This document shows positions 9,237 through 18,701 of a stretch of DNA of 64,000 nt, one piece after another. The stretch is from the NCBI GenBank assembly GCA_965178655.1, contig OZ238266.1, positions 2,046,001-2,110,000 of the forward strand. Direction: 5' to 3'. Position 1 is the first letter of the stretch; each line of letters begins with the position of its first letter. The notes under the pieces were generated by a model. The model worked only from the letters and a program-made list of their open reading frames with translations. It ran no database searches and was not told the origin of the DNA. A program made the position numbers and the translations under genes. This stretch comes from GCA-2733415 sp965178655. Lineage in GTDB: Bacteria > Bacteroidota > Bacteroidia > Flavobacteriales > Flavobacteriaceae.

Positions 9237-9650
9237 ATGACAACATTAACTGACATTAAAATACTCTCTATACCAAAAATAAGAGATCCAAGAGGACATT
9301 TGGCGGTTATAGAAAAAGATGTGATTCCTTTTGCTATAAATCGAATATATTATTTATATGATGTGCCTAGTGACTCTAGTAGAGGTGGTCATGCTCATAA
9401 AGAATTATACCAGTTTATGATAGCATTAAGTGGTAGTTTTGATGTGCTATTAGATGATGGTGTAAATAAGAAAACAATAACACTTAACAAACCAGATAAA
9501 GGACTGCTAATTGTACCAGGTATATGGAGAGAGCTAACAAATTTTTCTTCAGGCAGTGTATGTTTGGTGGTGGCTTCGGAGATATTTATAGAAGCAGATT
9601 ATATTAGAAATCATGTTGATTTTATTAAGTATAAAAATCAATTTTCTTAG
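9237..9650 (+). CDS. FdtA/QdtA-like sugar 3,4-ketoisomerase (WxcM-like cupin)
   Basis: Small cupin that isomerises dTDP-4-keto-6-deoxyglucose to the 3-keto form, which a DegT-type aminotransferase can then aminate. Visible: IRDPRGHLAVIE near residues 16-27, the cupin signature GGHAHKELYQFMIALSGSF (about 50-68) with its His pair, and LIVPGIWRELTNFS later on. 137 residues is the usual size of a single-domain FdtA. The matching aminotransferase candidate is at 4701-5807. It ends in a 26-base convergent overlap with the GT2 gene on the other strand. Confidence 0.87.
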   Translation: MTTLTDIKILSIPKIRDPRGHLAVIEKDVIPFAINRIYYLYDVPSDSSRGGHAHKELYQFMIALSGSFDVLLDDGVNKKTITLNKPDKGLLIVPGIWRELTNFSSGSVCLVVASEIFIEADYIRNHVDFIKYKNQFS

Positions 9651-10560
9651 ACTTTAACCATTGCTTAAAAAGCCATAGTGGTTTTAGAATTTGTTTAGGT
9701 AGTAGTAAGAGTAAATGTTTTTTCCAGTTAATATTGTTATAGCTAAGGTTTTTTTTATAAAAATCTCCTGTTTTAATATCATTTACGATATAGTGCTTAA
9801 TAGCGAGTTCTGCTCGGTATAAATCATTGAATTTTTTTAATGACTTGTTATTCTTTTCAGCCTCTGAAAATTTATCAAAAGTCATAAACTTTCTACTTGT
9901 TGGAGGGGTGTCAGAAATTCTATTACTTGCTGCTACATTAATAATAGCACTTATTTCCTTGGTAAAGGCAACAGGATGCTTTAAGGCAATTCTGGTCCAA
10001 TAATCAGTATCTTGTCCGGAAGTAAAATTGGTGTCAAAATAACCAATAGATGATGTGATTTCTTTAGGTATAGCAACAGAAATGGTAGATATAATGCGGT
10101 ACGTTAAACTTGCTTTAAAAAAATCAGGGACAATACCGCGCCAATTACTATTTTTAGGAAGGGTAGGGAATTTAGGATAAATTTTAAAATTATTTCCATG
10201 GTCAAAAAAATAGTTTGTAGCATACATACCACAATTCGGAAATGTTTCAATTAAGGTGTTGAGGTCTTTTAAGTGTGATGGTGTCCATAAATCATCGGCA
10301 TCTAAAAAGGCAAAAAATGCACCCTTAGCTTGTTTCATGGCAAAGTTACGTGCAAAAGACACTCCTTTTTTCTCTTGATTAAAACAGAGGAGGCGTTTGT
10401 CTGTTATAGCAGATACCTTTTCCCATCCATCATCTGTAGACCCATCATTTACTATGATTATTTCATAATCATTAAGGCCTTGTTTAAAAACACTATCTAA
10501 GGTGTTTAAAATATGTGCTCCTTTATTGTATAATGGAATGATTACCGAAAATTTAGGCAT
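9625..10560 (-). CDS. Family 2 glycosyltransferase
   Basis: GT-A enzyme with the standard N terminus FSVIIPLYNKGAHILNTLDS (residues 4-23), the nucleotide-binding segment EIIIVNDGSTDDGW (about 32-45) and the metal-binding FLDADDLW around 90-97. 311 residues, with a positively charged C terminus ending in KSKKIDFYT. It is transcribed against fdtA and overlaps that gene by 26 bases. Its start faces the GT gene at 10610. Substrate unknown. Confidence 0.92.
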   Translation of the reverse strand: MPKFSVIIPLYNKGAHILNTLDSVFKQGLNDYEIIIVNDGSTDDGWEKVSAITDKRLLCFNQEKKGVSFARNFAMKQAKGAFFAFLDADDLWTPSHLKDLNTLIETFPNCGMYATNYFFDHGNNFKIYPKFPTLPKNSNWRGIVPDFFKASLTYRIISTISVAIPKEITSSIGYFDTNFTSGQDTDYWTRIALKHPVAFTKEISAIINVAASNRISDTPPTSRKFMTFDKFSEAEKNNKSLKKFNDLYRAELAIKHYIVNDIKTGDFYKKNLSYNNINWKKHLLLLLPKQILKPLWLFKQWLKSKKIDFYT

Positions 10561-10596
10561 TAAATTGTATTTTAAAATAATGATGGTAAAATTACG

Positions 10597-10604
10597 TATT
10601 TTTG
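10597..10604 (+). promoter_or_regulatory. Promoter -7 box directly before the GT start codon
   Basis: TATTTTTG, an exact TAnnTTTG, ends five bases before the ATG at 10610. Transcription would begin at or just before the start codon, so the mRNA is probably leaderless. This supports the short start over the longer open frame from 10502. Confidence 0.6.
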
Positions 10605-10609
10605 TAATA

Positions 10610-11725
10610 ATGAAAGAAAAAAATATACATGTTGTCGTTTTTGAAAACCCATACCCTCCAAATTTTGGGGGTTTAATAGATGTTTTTTATAAGATTAAAT
10701 ATTTTAAGGAGATAAATTATTCAGTAATACTGCATATTTATGATGATAATTTAAATGTCTCAGAGGCATTAAAAGCTATATGTAGTACAATATATACTTA
10801 CAAAAAAGATAGTAACTATTTGAATTTTATATCATTACACCCATTTTCTTCAAGAACGAGGTTTGACCCCTCAATTTTAATAAATTTAAAAAAGGATAAT
10901 CATCCTATACTATTTGAAGGGTTAAAAACAACTTTTCTATTACTTAAGAGTAAACTAGGTCGTAGAGAAATATATTTAAGAGCACATAATATTGAGCATA
11001 ATTATTATAGTGGTTTAGCTGTAAGTGAAAGAAATGTTTTTAAAAAAATTATTTTTAAAATAGAGAGTTATCGACTTAAACAGTATGAAAAAAAAATAAT
11101 GCCCTATATAAATACGGTGTTAACACTATCTAACTCAGAAAACAATTACTTTAAAAAAGAATACAACGTTAAAACGGTATTGTTGCCTGTTTTTCATCAG
11201 AATAATGAAATAGTTACGCTTTCTCCTAAAGGCGATTATGCTTTGTACCAGGGAGATTTAACTGTGTCTGATAATAAAAGAGTTGTTAGAAAGTTAATTT
11301 CTGTTTTTTCAGAAATAAATTACCCACTTATAATTGCTGCAAATATTTGCGCTACTGAGTTTTTTAGGACGTTTTCAAAAACACCAGAAAATGTAACATA
11401 TAAAAAAATACAAAACAACAGTCATCTACTAAAGCTTTTTGCTAATGCCCATATTAATGTATTGTTTTCGTATCAAAATTCAGGAACAAAATTAAAATTA
11501 GTAAACGCTCTTTATAACAGTAGGTTTTGTTTAATAAATGAAAACATGACAGATGATGATAATCTTATGGAAACCTGTATAGTAGAGAAAGACTTGTCAA
11601 AATATACTAATATAATAAGTAAGGTTAGTGCTTTATCATACAATAAAAGTACAAACAAAAAAACATCTTTAGTTTTTTTCGAAGAAAAAAAGAAAGAGAT
11701 ATTTAATGAATTGTTTCTTGGTTAA
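10610..11725 (+). CDS. Probable GT-B glycosyltransferase of the polysaccharide cluster
   Basis: 371 residues from the ATG at 10610. The N terminus (VVVFENPYPPNFGGLIDVFY) is that of a sugar transferase with a GT-B fold. The Asn-Ile-Glu-His turn (RAHNIEHNYYSG, about residues 123-134) recurs in such enzymes, and a C-terminal half (ALYQGDLTVSDNKRVVRKL, then ANAHINVLFSYQNSGTKLKL) resembles the donor-binding domain. The classical E-x7-E motif is not clear, so this is a divergent member. The longer frame from 10502 would run into the start region of the opposite GT2 gene, and the promoter at 10597 argues against it. It ends the polysaccharide island. Confidence 0.75.
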   Translation: MKEKNIHVVVFENPYPPNFGGLIDVFYKIKYFKEINYSVILHIYDDNLNVSEALKAICSTIYTYKKDSNYLNFISLHPFSSRTRFDPSILINLKKDNHPILFEGLKTTFLLLKSKLGRREIYLRAHNIEHNYYSGLAVSERNVFKKIIFKIESYRLKQYEKKIMPYINTVLTLSNSENNYFKKEYNVKTVLLPVFHQNNEIVTLSPKGDYALYQGDLTVSDNKRVVRKLISVFSEINYPLIIAANICATEFFRTFSKTPENVTYKKIQNNSHLLKLFANAHINVLFSYQNSGTKLKLVNALYNSRFCLINENMTDDDNLMETCIVEKDLSKYTNIISKVSALSYNKSTNKKTSLVFFEEKKKEIFNELFLG

Positions 11726-11733
11726 GTAACCAA

Positions 11734-12417
11734 CTATCCTTTTTTCTGAACCACTTCAAACAGTTTTTGGTTTTGTAGCTTTAGTGTTTTAGAAGGGTAT
11801 TTTAAAATAAGGGCATAGTCATGCGTAGCCATTAGAATAGTATTTCCGTTTTGGTTAATTTCTCGCAATACATTCATAACCTCAATACTTGTTTGTGGGT
11901 CAAGGTTTCCGGTAGGTTCATCAGCAATAATAAGCTCAGGGTCGTTTAGTAATGCACGAGCTATAGCAATACGTTGCTGTTCTCCTCCAGATAATTCATG
12001 CGGAAATTTAAAGCCTTTAGTTTCCATGCCAACTTTACTAAGTACCCCTTCAATTTTAGCATTGCGTTCTGCCTTGTTTTTCCATCCAGTTGCACGAAGT
12101 ACAAAATCTAAATTTGCAGCAATACTACGGTCACTTAATAACTTGAAGTCCTGAAAAACCACTCCAAGCTTACGTCTTAAAAAAGGGATTTGTTTATTTT
12201 TTAAAACATCAAGATTAAAGCCTACAATACTTCCGGTGCCTTTTTTTAAAGGTAAATCGGCATATAGAGTTTTTAAAAAACTACTTTTCCCAGATCCAGT
12301 TTTTCCAATTAAATAAACAAACTCGCCTTTGTTTATATTTAAGTTAATATCGGAAAGTACTAAGTTTTCTTTTTGAAAAACAGCAGCGTCTTTAAGTTCT
12401 AAAACAATGGTTGACAT
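11734..12417 (-). CDS. ftsE: ABC transporter ATPase, FtsE-like
   Basis: ATP-binding subunit that in other bacteria pairs with FtsX to regulate peptidoglycan hydrolases at the division site. Visible: Walker A GKTGSGKS (38-45), Q-loop VVFQDFKLL near 87-94, signature LSGGEQQ (142-148), Walker B LIIADE (162-167) and the H-loop in MATHDYAL. 227 residues with no extra domain, as for FtsE and LolD-like ATPases. VVFQDFKLL and DLPLKKGTG favour FtsE over LolD. No ftsX lies next to it. Its 3' end meets the end of the polysaccharide island convergently. Confidence 0.85.
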   Translation of the reverse strand: MSTIVLELKDAAVFQKENLVLSDINLNINKGEFVYLIGKTGSGKSSFLKTLYADLPLKKGTGSIVGFNLDVLKNKQIPFLRRKLGVVFQDFKLLSDRSIAANLDFVLRATGWKNKAERNAKIEGVLSKVGMETKGFKFPHELSGGEQQRIAIARALLNDPELIIADEPTGNLDPQTSIEVMNVLREINQNGNTILMATHDYALILKYPSKTLKLQNQKLFEVVQKKG

Positions 12418-12556
12418 AAAAATAAGTTATATTGGTAAAAGTAGGAACTATAAATTAATATTCCGATAATTATTTAGAGTTTTATTCGTTATTCAAACTA
12501 AGGAGCAGTACTTTTATGCAACTATTAGTGCCATTAATTCTTGAACCTATAAACTT

Positions 12557-15500
12557 ATGAAAAAACAATATATGTACATCATTTGCCTTCTAAGTATTTT
12601 AGCAGGTAGGAGTGTGGCTCAGGAGTCATTGCTATATACGCATGATAATACAGAGTATATAAAAGCAGTTTCTGTATATGATGCTGGTCAGTATGCAATA
12701 GCTAAAACAATGTTTAAAAACATTAGCAGCTCATCTTTACATAAAACCAGATTAAAAAACAGTAGTTTTTACGAAGCCAGTTGCGCACTGTTGTTACAGC
12801 ATGATAATGCCAATAATCTAATGGAGGATTTTATTGAAAAATATCCAGAAAGTATTCATCTTAATACAGCATATTTACAATTGGCGGACTATAGTTTGTT
12901 GGCTAATAAGCACACCAAAGCACTAGCATATTATCAGCGAGTAAATCTAAATACAGTACCAAAAGATAAGGCTGATGCGTTTCATTTTAACATAACGTCT
13001 TGTTTTATGAATGCGCAACAATACGCAAAAGCAAAAGCGCATATTTTAAAGATAGATGATACTGCAGTATATAGTACACAAATAGATTATTATTTAGGTG
13101 TTATAGCTTACCAGTTCGATGATTATAATACTGCAAATAAGCATTTCTCTCAACTTCCTGATCAAACAGAATATATGTCGAAAACAGCATATTTTCAAGC
13201 CAACATACAATTTAAGTCAGGTAATTTTGATAAAGCAATAGATTTGGCAAGTCAAAAATTACCATTAGCTATAGATGATGGAGAACGCTCTCAGCTTAAT
13301 AAAATTATAGGAGAAAGTTTTTTTGAATTAAAAAAGTATGATAAGGCATTATCATATTTACAGCGTTATAAAGGGATTAACGGAAAATGGACAGATACAG
13401 ACCATTATCAATTGGGGTATGTCCACTTTTTTAGAAATGAATTTCAAGCGGCAATATCGGAATTTACTAAAATTATTAGCGGACAAACAGCAGTTGCCCA
13501 AAACGCTTATATGCACTTGGCTATTTGCTATATGCATCTGGATAAAAAAACAGAAGCATTGCATGCTTTTAAGAATGCTTCAGAGATGAATTTTCATCCA
13601 GAGCTAACAGAAAATGCGGCATTGAATTACGCAAAATTGAGCTATGAAATGGGTAATCCGTTTGTGTCTGTACCTAAAGTATTATTAAATTTTATGCACA
13701 GTTACCCAAATTCTAAAGCCCTTCCAGAAATGGAACAACTTCTGATTAACGCTTATGTATCTTCAAAAAATTATGAAGATGCTTTGGTAATGTTAGAAAA
13801 TGAATCTGATGTTTTTTACCAGAAAATTTATCAAAAAGTAGCATACTACCATGCCACTACATTATTAAAAGAAGGAGAATATTCTGAAGCCATTGCGGTA
13901 TTTAAAAAAGCACTTCGTTTTAAGCATATTCCAGAAATTACAGCAAATACCTATTATTGGAATGCCACAGCAACCTATGCCATAGGTAATTATAAAACTG
14001 CTATTGAGTTGTATAATAATCACTTGCAAAGCGCTAAAAACAAAGCTGTTAAAAATGTAAATTATCAGTTAGGGTATAGCTATTTTAAATTAAAAAAATA
14101 TGAAGATGCCATTCCGTATTTTGAAACATTTATAACAGAAAATCATACCGATGATAAACGATTAGATGATGCGTATTTACGTTTAGGAGATTGTTATTTT
14201 GCATCAGCAAATTATTGGAAAGCGATGACACACTATAATACTGCTAAAGCTAGAGCAGTTTCTGATGCCGATTACGCTCATTTTCAAAAAGCAATATCTT
14301 ATGGATTTGCCGGAAAAAACACTGAAAAAATAGCCGATTTAAAGCAATTGCTAAAAGACTATCCTGAATCCCCTTATTGTGATAAGGCACTATTTGAGTT
14401 AGCAAACACTTATGTGGTGTTAGAGAACATTCCTGAAGCTTTAAAATCATTTAATAAAATAGTATATAGCTATCCAAAGAGTCCTTTAGTAGTACGTGCA
14501 ATGCTTAAGCAAGGGTTGTTGTTTTATAATGCCAATAAAAATGAACAAGCCTTAAATAAATATAAGCAAGTTGCTATGCAGTACCCTGCTACTGCAGCAG
14601 CACATCAAGCAGTGTCATCTGCTAGAGTAATATATATAGATTTAAACAGGGCTAATGACTATGTGTCTTGGGTAAAGCGTTTGCCTTTTATTGCTGTAGA
14701 AAATGCCGATTTTGACCACGCAACTTACGAGGCTGCTGAAAAGCAATTTATGCAACAAAAACCAGTAAAAGCATTAAAGAGTTTTGAGAATTACATTCAA
14801 GATTTCCCTAACGGAATACACCTATTGTCAGCACATTTTTATAGTGCTAAACTAAATAAAGAAGCCAACCAACTTAGTAATGCAGTAGCGCATTATAAAG
14901 CAGTTATTGAGCATACTAAAAATGAGTATACAATACCAGCATTATCGGCTATTGCACAGTTATATTTAGATAGTAATCAGTTAGAAGAGGCGGTATTAGT
15001 ACTAGAAAAACTAGCTCAACTATCAAACAATTATAACGATGTTGTTTTTGCCCAATCAAACTTAATGCAATTATACTATCAATTAAAAAATCATGAAAAA
15101 ACAATAGCATGCGCTAATACAATTCTTCAAAACCCTAAAATAGATCATAGCATACATAATAGAGCGCGTGTGCTTATAGCAAGAACAGCTATTGCAACAG
15201 ACAATTTTGAAATCGCAGAAATGCAGTATGCAGCATTACGCAAAAATGCAGTGGGCGTATTGGCAGCAGAGTCATTGTATTACAAAGCCTTTTTTGAATA
15301 TAAAAAGAGCAATTTTTTAAACTCTAATATTACCATACAGGAGTTAACAAAAACATACTCAAAGTACAAGCGATTTGCAGCAAAAGGACTAGTGCTAATG
15401 GCTAAGAATTTTTATGAGTTGAACGACAGTTATCAAGCAACGTATATTCTAGAAAAAGTAATAGCACATTTTGATGCCTATCCGGAAATAGTTAAAACTG

Positions 15501-15577
15501 CTACGGAGACATTAAACACTATAAAATTAGAGCTTTTAAAAACTAATGCCACTACGGAAACACCAAAGGCTAATTAA
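12557..15577 (+). CDS. Large secreted TPR repeat protein
   Basis: 1006 residues made almost wholly of tetratricopeptide-like helical pairs (YDKALSYLQRYKGI, YSEAIAVFKKALRF, YEDAIPYFETFI, IPEALKSFNKIVYSYPKSPL). The signal peptide ends SVA before Gln22, so the protein is exported to the periplasm. No enzyme motif is visible. A scaffold for protein-protein contacts in the envelope is the natural reading. The outer-membrane barrel gene follows after 14 bases, so the two are co-transcribed and probably act together. TAcTTTTA at 12510-12517 is a one-mismatch -7 box. Confidence 0.85.
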   Translation: MKKQYMYIICLLSILAGRSVAQESLLYTHDNTEYIKAVSVYDAGQYAIAKTMFKNISSSSLHKTRLKNSSFYEASCALLLQHDNANNLMEDFIEKYPESIHLNTAYLQLADYSLLANKHTKALAYYQRVNLNTVPKDKADAFHFNITSCFMNAQQYAKAKAHILKIDDTAVYSTQIDYYLGVIAYQFDDYNTANKHFSQLPDQTEYMSKTAYFQANIQFKSGNFDKAIDLASQKLPLAIDDGERSQLNKIIGESFFELKKYDKALSYLQRYKGINGKWTDTDHYQLGYVHFFRNEFQAAISEFTKIISGQTAVAQNAYMHLAICYMHLDKKTEALHAFKNASEMNFHPELTENAALNYAKLSYEMGNPFVSVPKVLLNFMHSYPNSKALPEMEQLLINAYVSSKNYEDALVMLENESDVFYQKIYQKVAYYHATTLLKEGEYSEAIAVFKKALRFKHIPEITANTYYWNATATYAIGNYKTAIELYNNHLQSAKNKAVKNVNYQLGYSYFKLKKYEDAIPYFETFITENHTDDKRLDDAYLRLGDCYFASANYWKAMTHYNTAKARAVSDADYAHFQKAISYGFAGKNTEKIADLKQLLKDYPESPYCDKALFELANTYVVLENIPEALKSFNKIVYSYPKSPLVVRAMLKQGLLFYNANKNEQALNKYKQVAMQYPATAAAHQAVSSARVIYIDLNRANDYVSWVKRLPFIAVENADFDHATYEAAEKQFMQQKPVKALKSFENYIQDFPNGIHLLSAHFYSAKLNKEANQLSNAVAHYKAVIEHTKNEYTIPALSAIAQLYLDSNQLEEAVLVLEKLAQLSNNYNDVVFAQSNLMQLYYQLKNHEKTIACANTILQNPKIDHSIHNRARVLIARTAIATDNFEIAEMQYAALRKNAVGVLAAESLYYKAFFEYKKSNFLNSNITIQELTKTYSKYKRFAAKGLVLMAKNFYELNDSYQATYILEKVIAHFDAYPEIVKTATETLNTIKLELLKTNATTETPKAN

Positions 15578-15591
15578 GACATAAATCTATA

Positions 15592-17289
15592 ATGAATAAA
15601 CACTTATTTTCAATTACTGTATTGCTATTAATATCGCAAAATCTATTGGCACAGAATGATAGTATTGCCACATCTGTAATACAAGTTGTAAAACCGTACA
15701 TACCCACAGTAGATGATGCTGAGTCAATAAAAGAATATCCTGCAACAGATACTACATATCTTGTAAAAAAGACCGTTAACTATGCTATTAAGGATATTTC
15801 GGTGGCGTCTACATTTGTGCCAGAAAAAGGAAAAGCACTTGTTTCTGGAGGTATTTCAAATAAAAATAGGGCAACAAATTATGCGGCGCTATCTTTTGGT
15901 AATTATTATAATGTATTAGCAGAATTAGGCTTGTCTAGAGCGTTAACACCAGCACATGCTATTAGTTTTAATGTGCAACACCATTCCTCACAATCAACTG
16001 CTAAAAGGAGTCAATTACCAAGAGATTTTTATAATACAAATGCAATGCTATCATTGTCTAATACAAATAAAAGTTTAGCATATTCTATTACCGGGTTATA
16101 TTCACATCAGCTCTATAACTGGCATGGTGTGTCATATACCCCATCAGTTTTAGAAATAAAAGATTTAGATGGCGCACATACATATCAAAATGTAGCAATA
16201 CAAGGGCATTTAAGTTCTAAAAACTCTGTTTTTAAAGACGTATCGGTACAATATAACCGATTTTGGGATTCTTATAATGCTTTAGAAAATGCTGTTGTAG
16301 CACGTCCTAATTTTGATTTAAAGATTGCTAATATCCCGATTAGATTACAAACTACATTTAATTATTTATCAGGGACTTTTTTAGAAAACCCTGAAGAGAA
16401 TAAATACACCTTTTTTACAACAGCAATGCACCCTAGTTATGTGTATAAAAATAATAATTGGACTGTTAATCTAGGGGCCAAAATGGTTTATGCTTTAGAG
16501 AACAAAACATCTAAAGTATATGCATATCCTAAAATAAATGCAAGCTATGCCGTGTTTCCAAAATCGTTGCATGTGTTTTCTGGTTTAGATGGGGGCTTAG
16601 CACAAAATTCATATCAGCAATTGGTTCAGAAAAATAAATTTTTAGCACCAACACAAATTATAACACCTACCAACAAACAATTTGAAGCTTTTTTTGGTGT
16701 AAAAGGAACGCTGTCTGATAGATTTGAGTATCATATAAAAGGGAGCTATGTGTCTGAAAAAAACACTGCTTTATTCCTTATGGATATCGTATATGATATA
16801 GCATTAGATGTCGCAGCATATCAAAAAATAAATACTTTTAGTGTGGTGTATGATGATGTGTCATCGTTAGGTGTAAAAGGAGAGTTTAGTGCAGTTGTAT
16901 TAAAAAAGCATCGCGTTGGATTATCTGCTAATTACATAAAATACACTACAAGTAACCAAGAAAAACCTTGGAATTTACCTTCGCTTACTGCAGCCGCTTA
17001 TCTAAAATTAGACTGCTCAGAAAAATGGAAAGCAACCGCAAGTGTTTTTTATGTGGGCAAGCAAAACGATATGCGTAACTCCTCAACAGCTTTGGTAGTG
17101 CCAGCTTTGGCTACATTGCCAAGTTATGTAGATGCTAATGCAAGAGTATCATACCATATTAACGAGCAATTTACAGCATTTATTTTAGCAAATAATATTG
17201 CTAATCAAGCGTATGAAAAATGGTTAAGTTACCCTGTGCAACAATTACAAATAGTAGGTGGTGTACGCTATGTATTTGGAGAAAAGTAA
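15592..17289 (+). CDS. TonB-receptor-like outer-membrane beta-barrel, no plug visible
   Basis: 565 residues. The signal peptide ends LLA before Gln21. The rest is alternating polar/apolar strands with aromatic ends, finishing in the pattern of a TonB-dependent receptor barrel (FILANNIANQAYEKWLSYP then QLQIVGGVRYVFGEK with a near C-terminal aromatic). Full TonB receptors are usually 650 residues or more and carry a plug domain. Here only about 80 residues precede the barrel and I see no plug motifs or TonB box. It is therefore a receptor-derived barrel whose transport function is open. Operon partner: the TPR protein just upstream. Confidence 0.78.
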   Translation: MNKHLFSITVLLLISQNLLAQNDSIATSVIQVVKPYIPTVDDAESIKEYPATDTTYLVKKTVNYAIKDISVASTFVPEKGKALVSGGISNKNRATNYAALSFGNYYNVLAELGLSRALTPAHAISFNVQHHSSQSTAKRSQLPRDFYNTNAMLSLSNTNKSLAYSITGLYSHQLYNWHGVSYTPSVLEIKDLDGAHTYQNVAIQGHLSSKNSVFKDVSVQYNRFWDSYNALENAVVARPNFDLKIANIPIRLQTTFNYLSGTFLENPEENKYTFFTTAMHPSYVYKNNNWTVNLGAKMVYALENKTSKVYAYPKINASYAVFPKSLHVFSGLDGGLAQNSYQQLVQKNKFLAPTQIITPTNKQFEAFFGVKGTLSDRFEYHIKGSYVSEKNTALFLMDIVYDIALDVAAYQKINTFSVVYDDVSSLGVKGEFSAVVLKKHRVGLSANYIKYTTSNQEKPWNLPSLTAAAYLKLDCSEKWKATASVFYVGKQNDMRNSSTALVVPALATLPSYVDANARVSYHINEQFTAFILANNIANQAYEKWLSYPVQQLQIVGGVRYVFGEK

Positions 17290-17300
17290 TTAAATTGGCA

Positions 17301-18617
17301 TTACACAATGCTAATGCGTACTTTTTTCTTTTTAAGTCTGCTATTGTTTGTAAGTTGAATAAGCTGTGTTGTTTTTGATGCATTTACAGCTACAAAAGCG
17401 CAATCGGGTTTTAGTTCAATAATACCAATATCGTCTTTTAATAATTTACCCTGTTTTAAAAATAATCCTGCAATATCTCCTTTTGATATTTTATCTTTTC
17501 TACCGCCAGAAACAAAAACAGTTCTCCATTGTTTAGCCGTAGGTTTGTTATATTGTACAAGTTCTTCTGCAAGAAAGGCATCGGTATTTAAATCGCGTAT
17601 AAAATCTGGCGTATCTTCTTTTGTCCATTGTAAAACATAAGCAGTACCATCGCTATTCATACGGGCTGTACGTCCGTTTCTGTGTGTAAATTCTTCAGAC
17701 TTTAATGGAAGGTGATAGTGTATAATGAATTTAATTTCTGGCACATCAATACCACGAGCAGCCAAATCAGTAGCAATAAGAAGTTGATGGGTTCCGTTTC
17801 TAAATTTTAATAAAGCGCGTTCACGCTCTTTTTGTTCTATGCCACCATAAAAACAGCCATGGTTAATATTATGTGTATCTAAATATTCACTAACCCGCTG
17901 TATACTATCCTTATAATTACAAAAAATAATACCCGGACTATTACCTAAATGGTTTAGTAGGTGTACCAGTGCAGGTAGCTTATCCTTATTGTCAGATAAT
18001 ACGGTTTGCACCTCAAGTTTACTAACACCTTCAGATAAATAATTTATTGTTAAAGGCTTTGTAAGTCCTACAAATAACGGAATTGAAACATTATGTGTTG
18101 CTGAGGTTAAAATGCGTTTATTAATGCAAGGCAGACTATTAATAATCTCTTTCATTTCATCTTTAAAACCAATCTCTAACGATTTATCAAACTCATCTAA
18201 TACAATAGTTTGTATATGTTTTGTGCTAAAAGTTTCTCGTCTAATATGATCTGCTATTCTACCGGGCGTTCCAATAAGTATAGCAGGGGTATGCTTTAAG
18301 TCTATCTTATCTTTAGAGAAAGGTCTACCGCCATAAACCACATTTGTTTTATGACCACTACCTAATGATTTTGTAACCTGTTCTATTTGTATGGCAAGTT
18401 CACGAGAGGGGGCTATAATAATAACTTGTACATCATTACAATTAGCATCTAATTCACTAATAATAGGAAGTAAAAAAGCAAGTGTTTTTCCAGAGCCTGT
18501 AGGAGATAGCACTACAACATCTGTATATGATGTTATGGCTAGTTTTGTTTCCTCTTGCATAGGATTTAAACGTGTAATTCCTAATTTCTGTAGTATCTCT
18601 TGTTCACTTTTATTCAT
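17301..18617 (-). CDS. DEAD-box RNA helicase, DbpA-like
   Basis: ATP-dependent RNA helicase, probably in ribosome assembly. Visible: Q-motif region ITRLNPMQ (14-21), motif I SPTGSGKT (38-45), Ia PSREL (70-74), TPGR (115-118), motif II DEFD (139-142) in place of DEAD, motif III SAT (170-172), ATDLAARGID and HRNGRTAR. After about residue 365 comes a DbpA-type RNA-binding domain (WRTVFVSGGRKDKISKGDI, about 365-383), which in DbpA recognises hairpin 92 of 23S rRNA. 438 residues, near the usual DbpA length. It converges with the barrel gene at 17289. A promoter box lies four bases ahead of its start codon. Confidence 0.9.
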   Translation of the reverse strand: MNKSEQEILQKLGITRLNPMQEETKLAITSYTDVVVLSPTGSGKTLAFLLPIISELDANCNDVQVIIIAPSRELAIQIEQVTKSLGSGHKTNVVYGGRPFSKDKIDLKHTPAILIGTPGRIADHIRRETFSTKHIQTIVLDEFDKSLEIGFKDEMKEIINSLPCINKRILTSATHNVSIPLFVGLTKPLTINYLSEGVSKLEVQTVLSDNKDKLPALVHLLNHLGNSPGIIFCNYKDSIQRVSEYLDTHNINHGCFYGGIEQKERERALLKFRNGTHQLLIATDLAARGIDVPEIKFIIHYHLPLKSEEFTHRNGRTARMNSDGTAYVLQWTKEDTPDFIRDLNTDAFLAEELVQYNKPTAKQWRTVFVSGGRKDKISKGDIAGLFLKQGKLLKDDIGIIELKPDCAFVAVNASKTTQLIQLTNNSRLKKKKVRISIV

Positions 18618-18621
18618 TTAG

Positions 18622-18629
18622 CAAAGATA
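18622..18629 (-). promoter_or_regulatory. Promoter -7 box touching the helicase start codon
   Basis: Reads TATCTTTG on the minus strand, an exact TAnnTTTG, with only four bases between it and the ATG at 18617. A leaderless mRNA is expected. Confidence 0.6.
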
Positions 18630-18669
18630 CTTTAATTTGGTAAGGTCTGTGAATCTATTATTAAAATAT

Positions 18670-18677
18670 TATTTTTG
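18670..18677 (+). promoter_or_regulatory. Promoter -7 box for the YchJ-like gene
   Basis: TATTTTTG, an exact TAnnTTTG, 24 bases before the ATG at 18702. It overlaps the upstream TTG that would give a longer reading frame, and so supports the ATG. Confidence 0.55.
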
Positions 18678-18701
18678 TATTTTAAAATTAGTGTTGGTAC
18701 T

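Noticed and set aside
9625..9650. Identical 26-base convergent overlaps at 9625-9650 and 27586-27611
   Set aside because: The sequences and genes are unrelated, so the equal length is probably coincidence.
11734..12417. FtsE without ftsX as a broken cell-division locus
   Set aside because: The ATPase is intact in all motifs, and ftsX may simply lie elsewhere in this genome.
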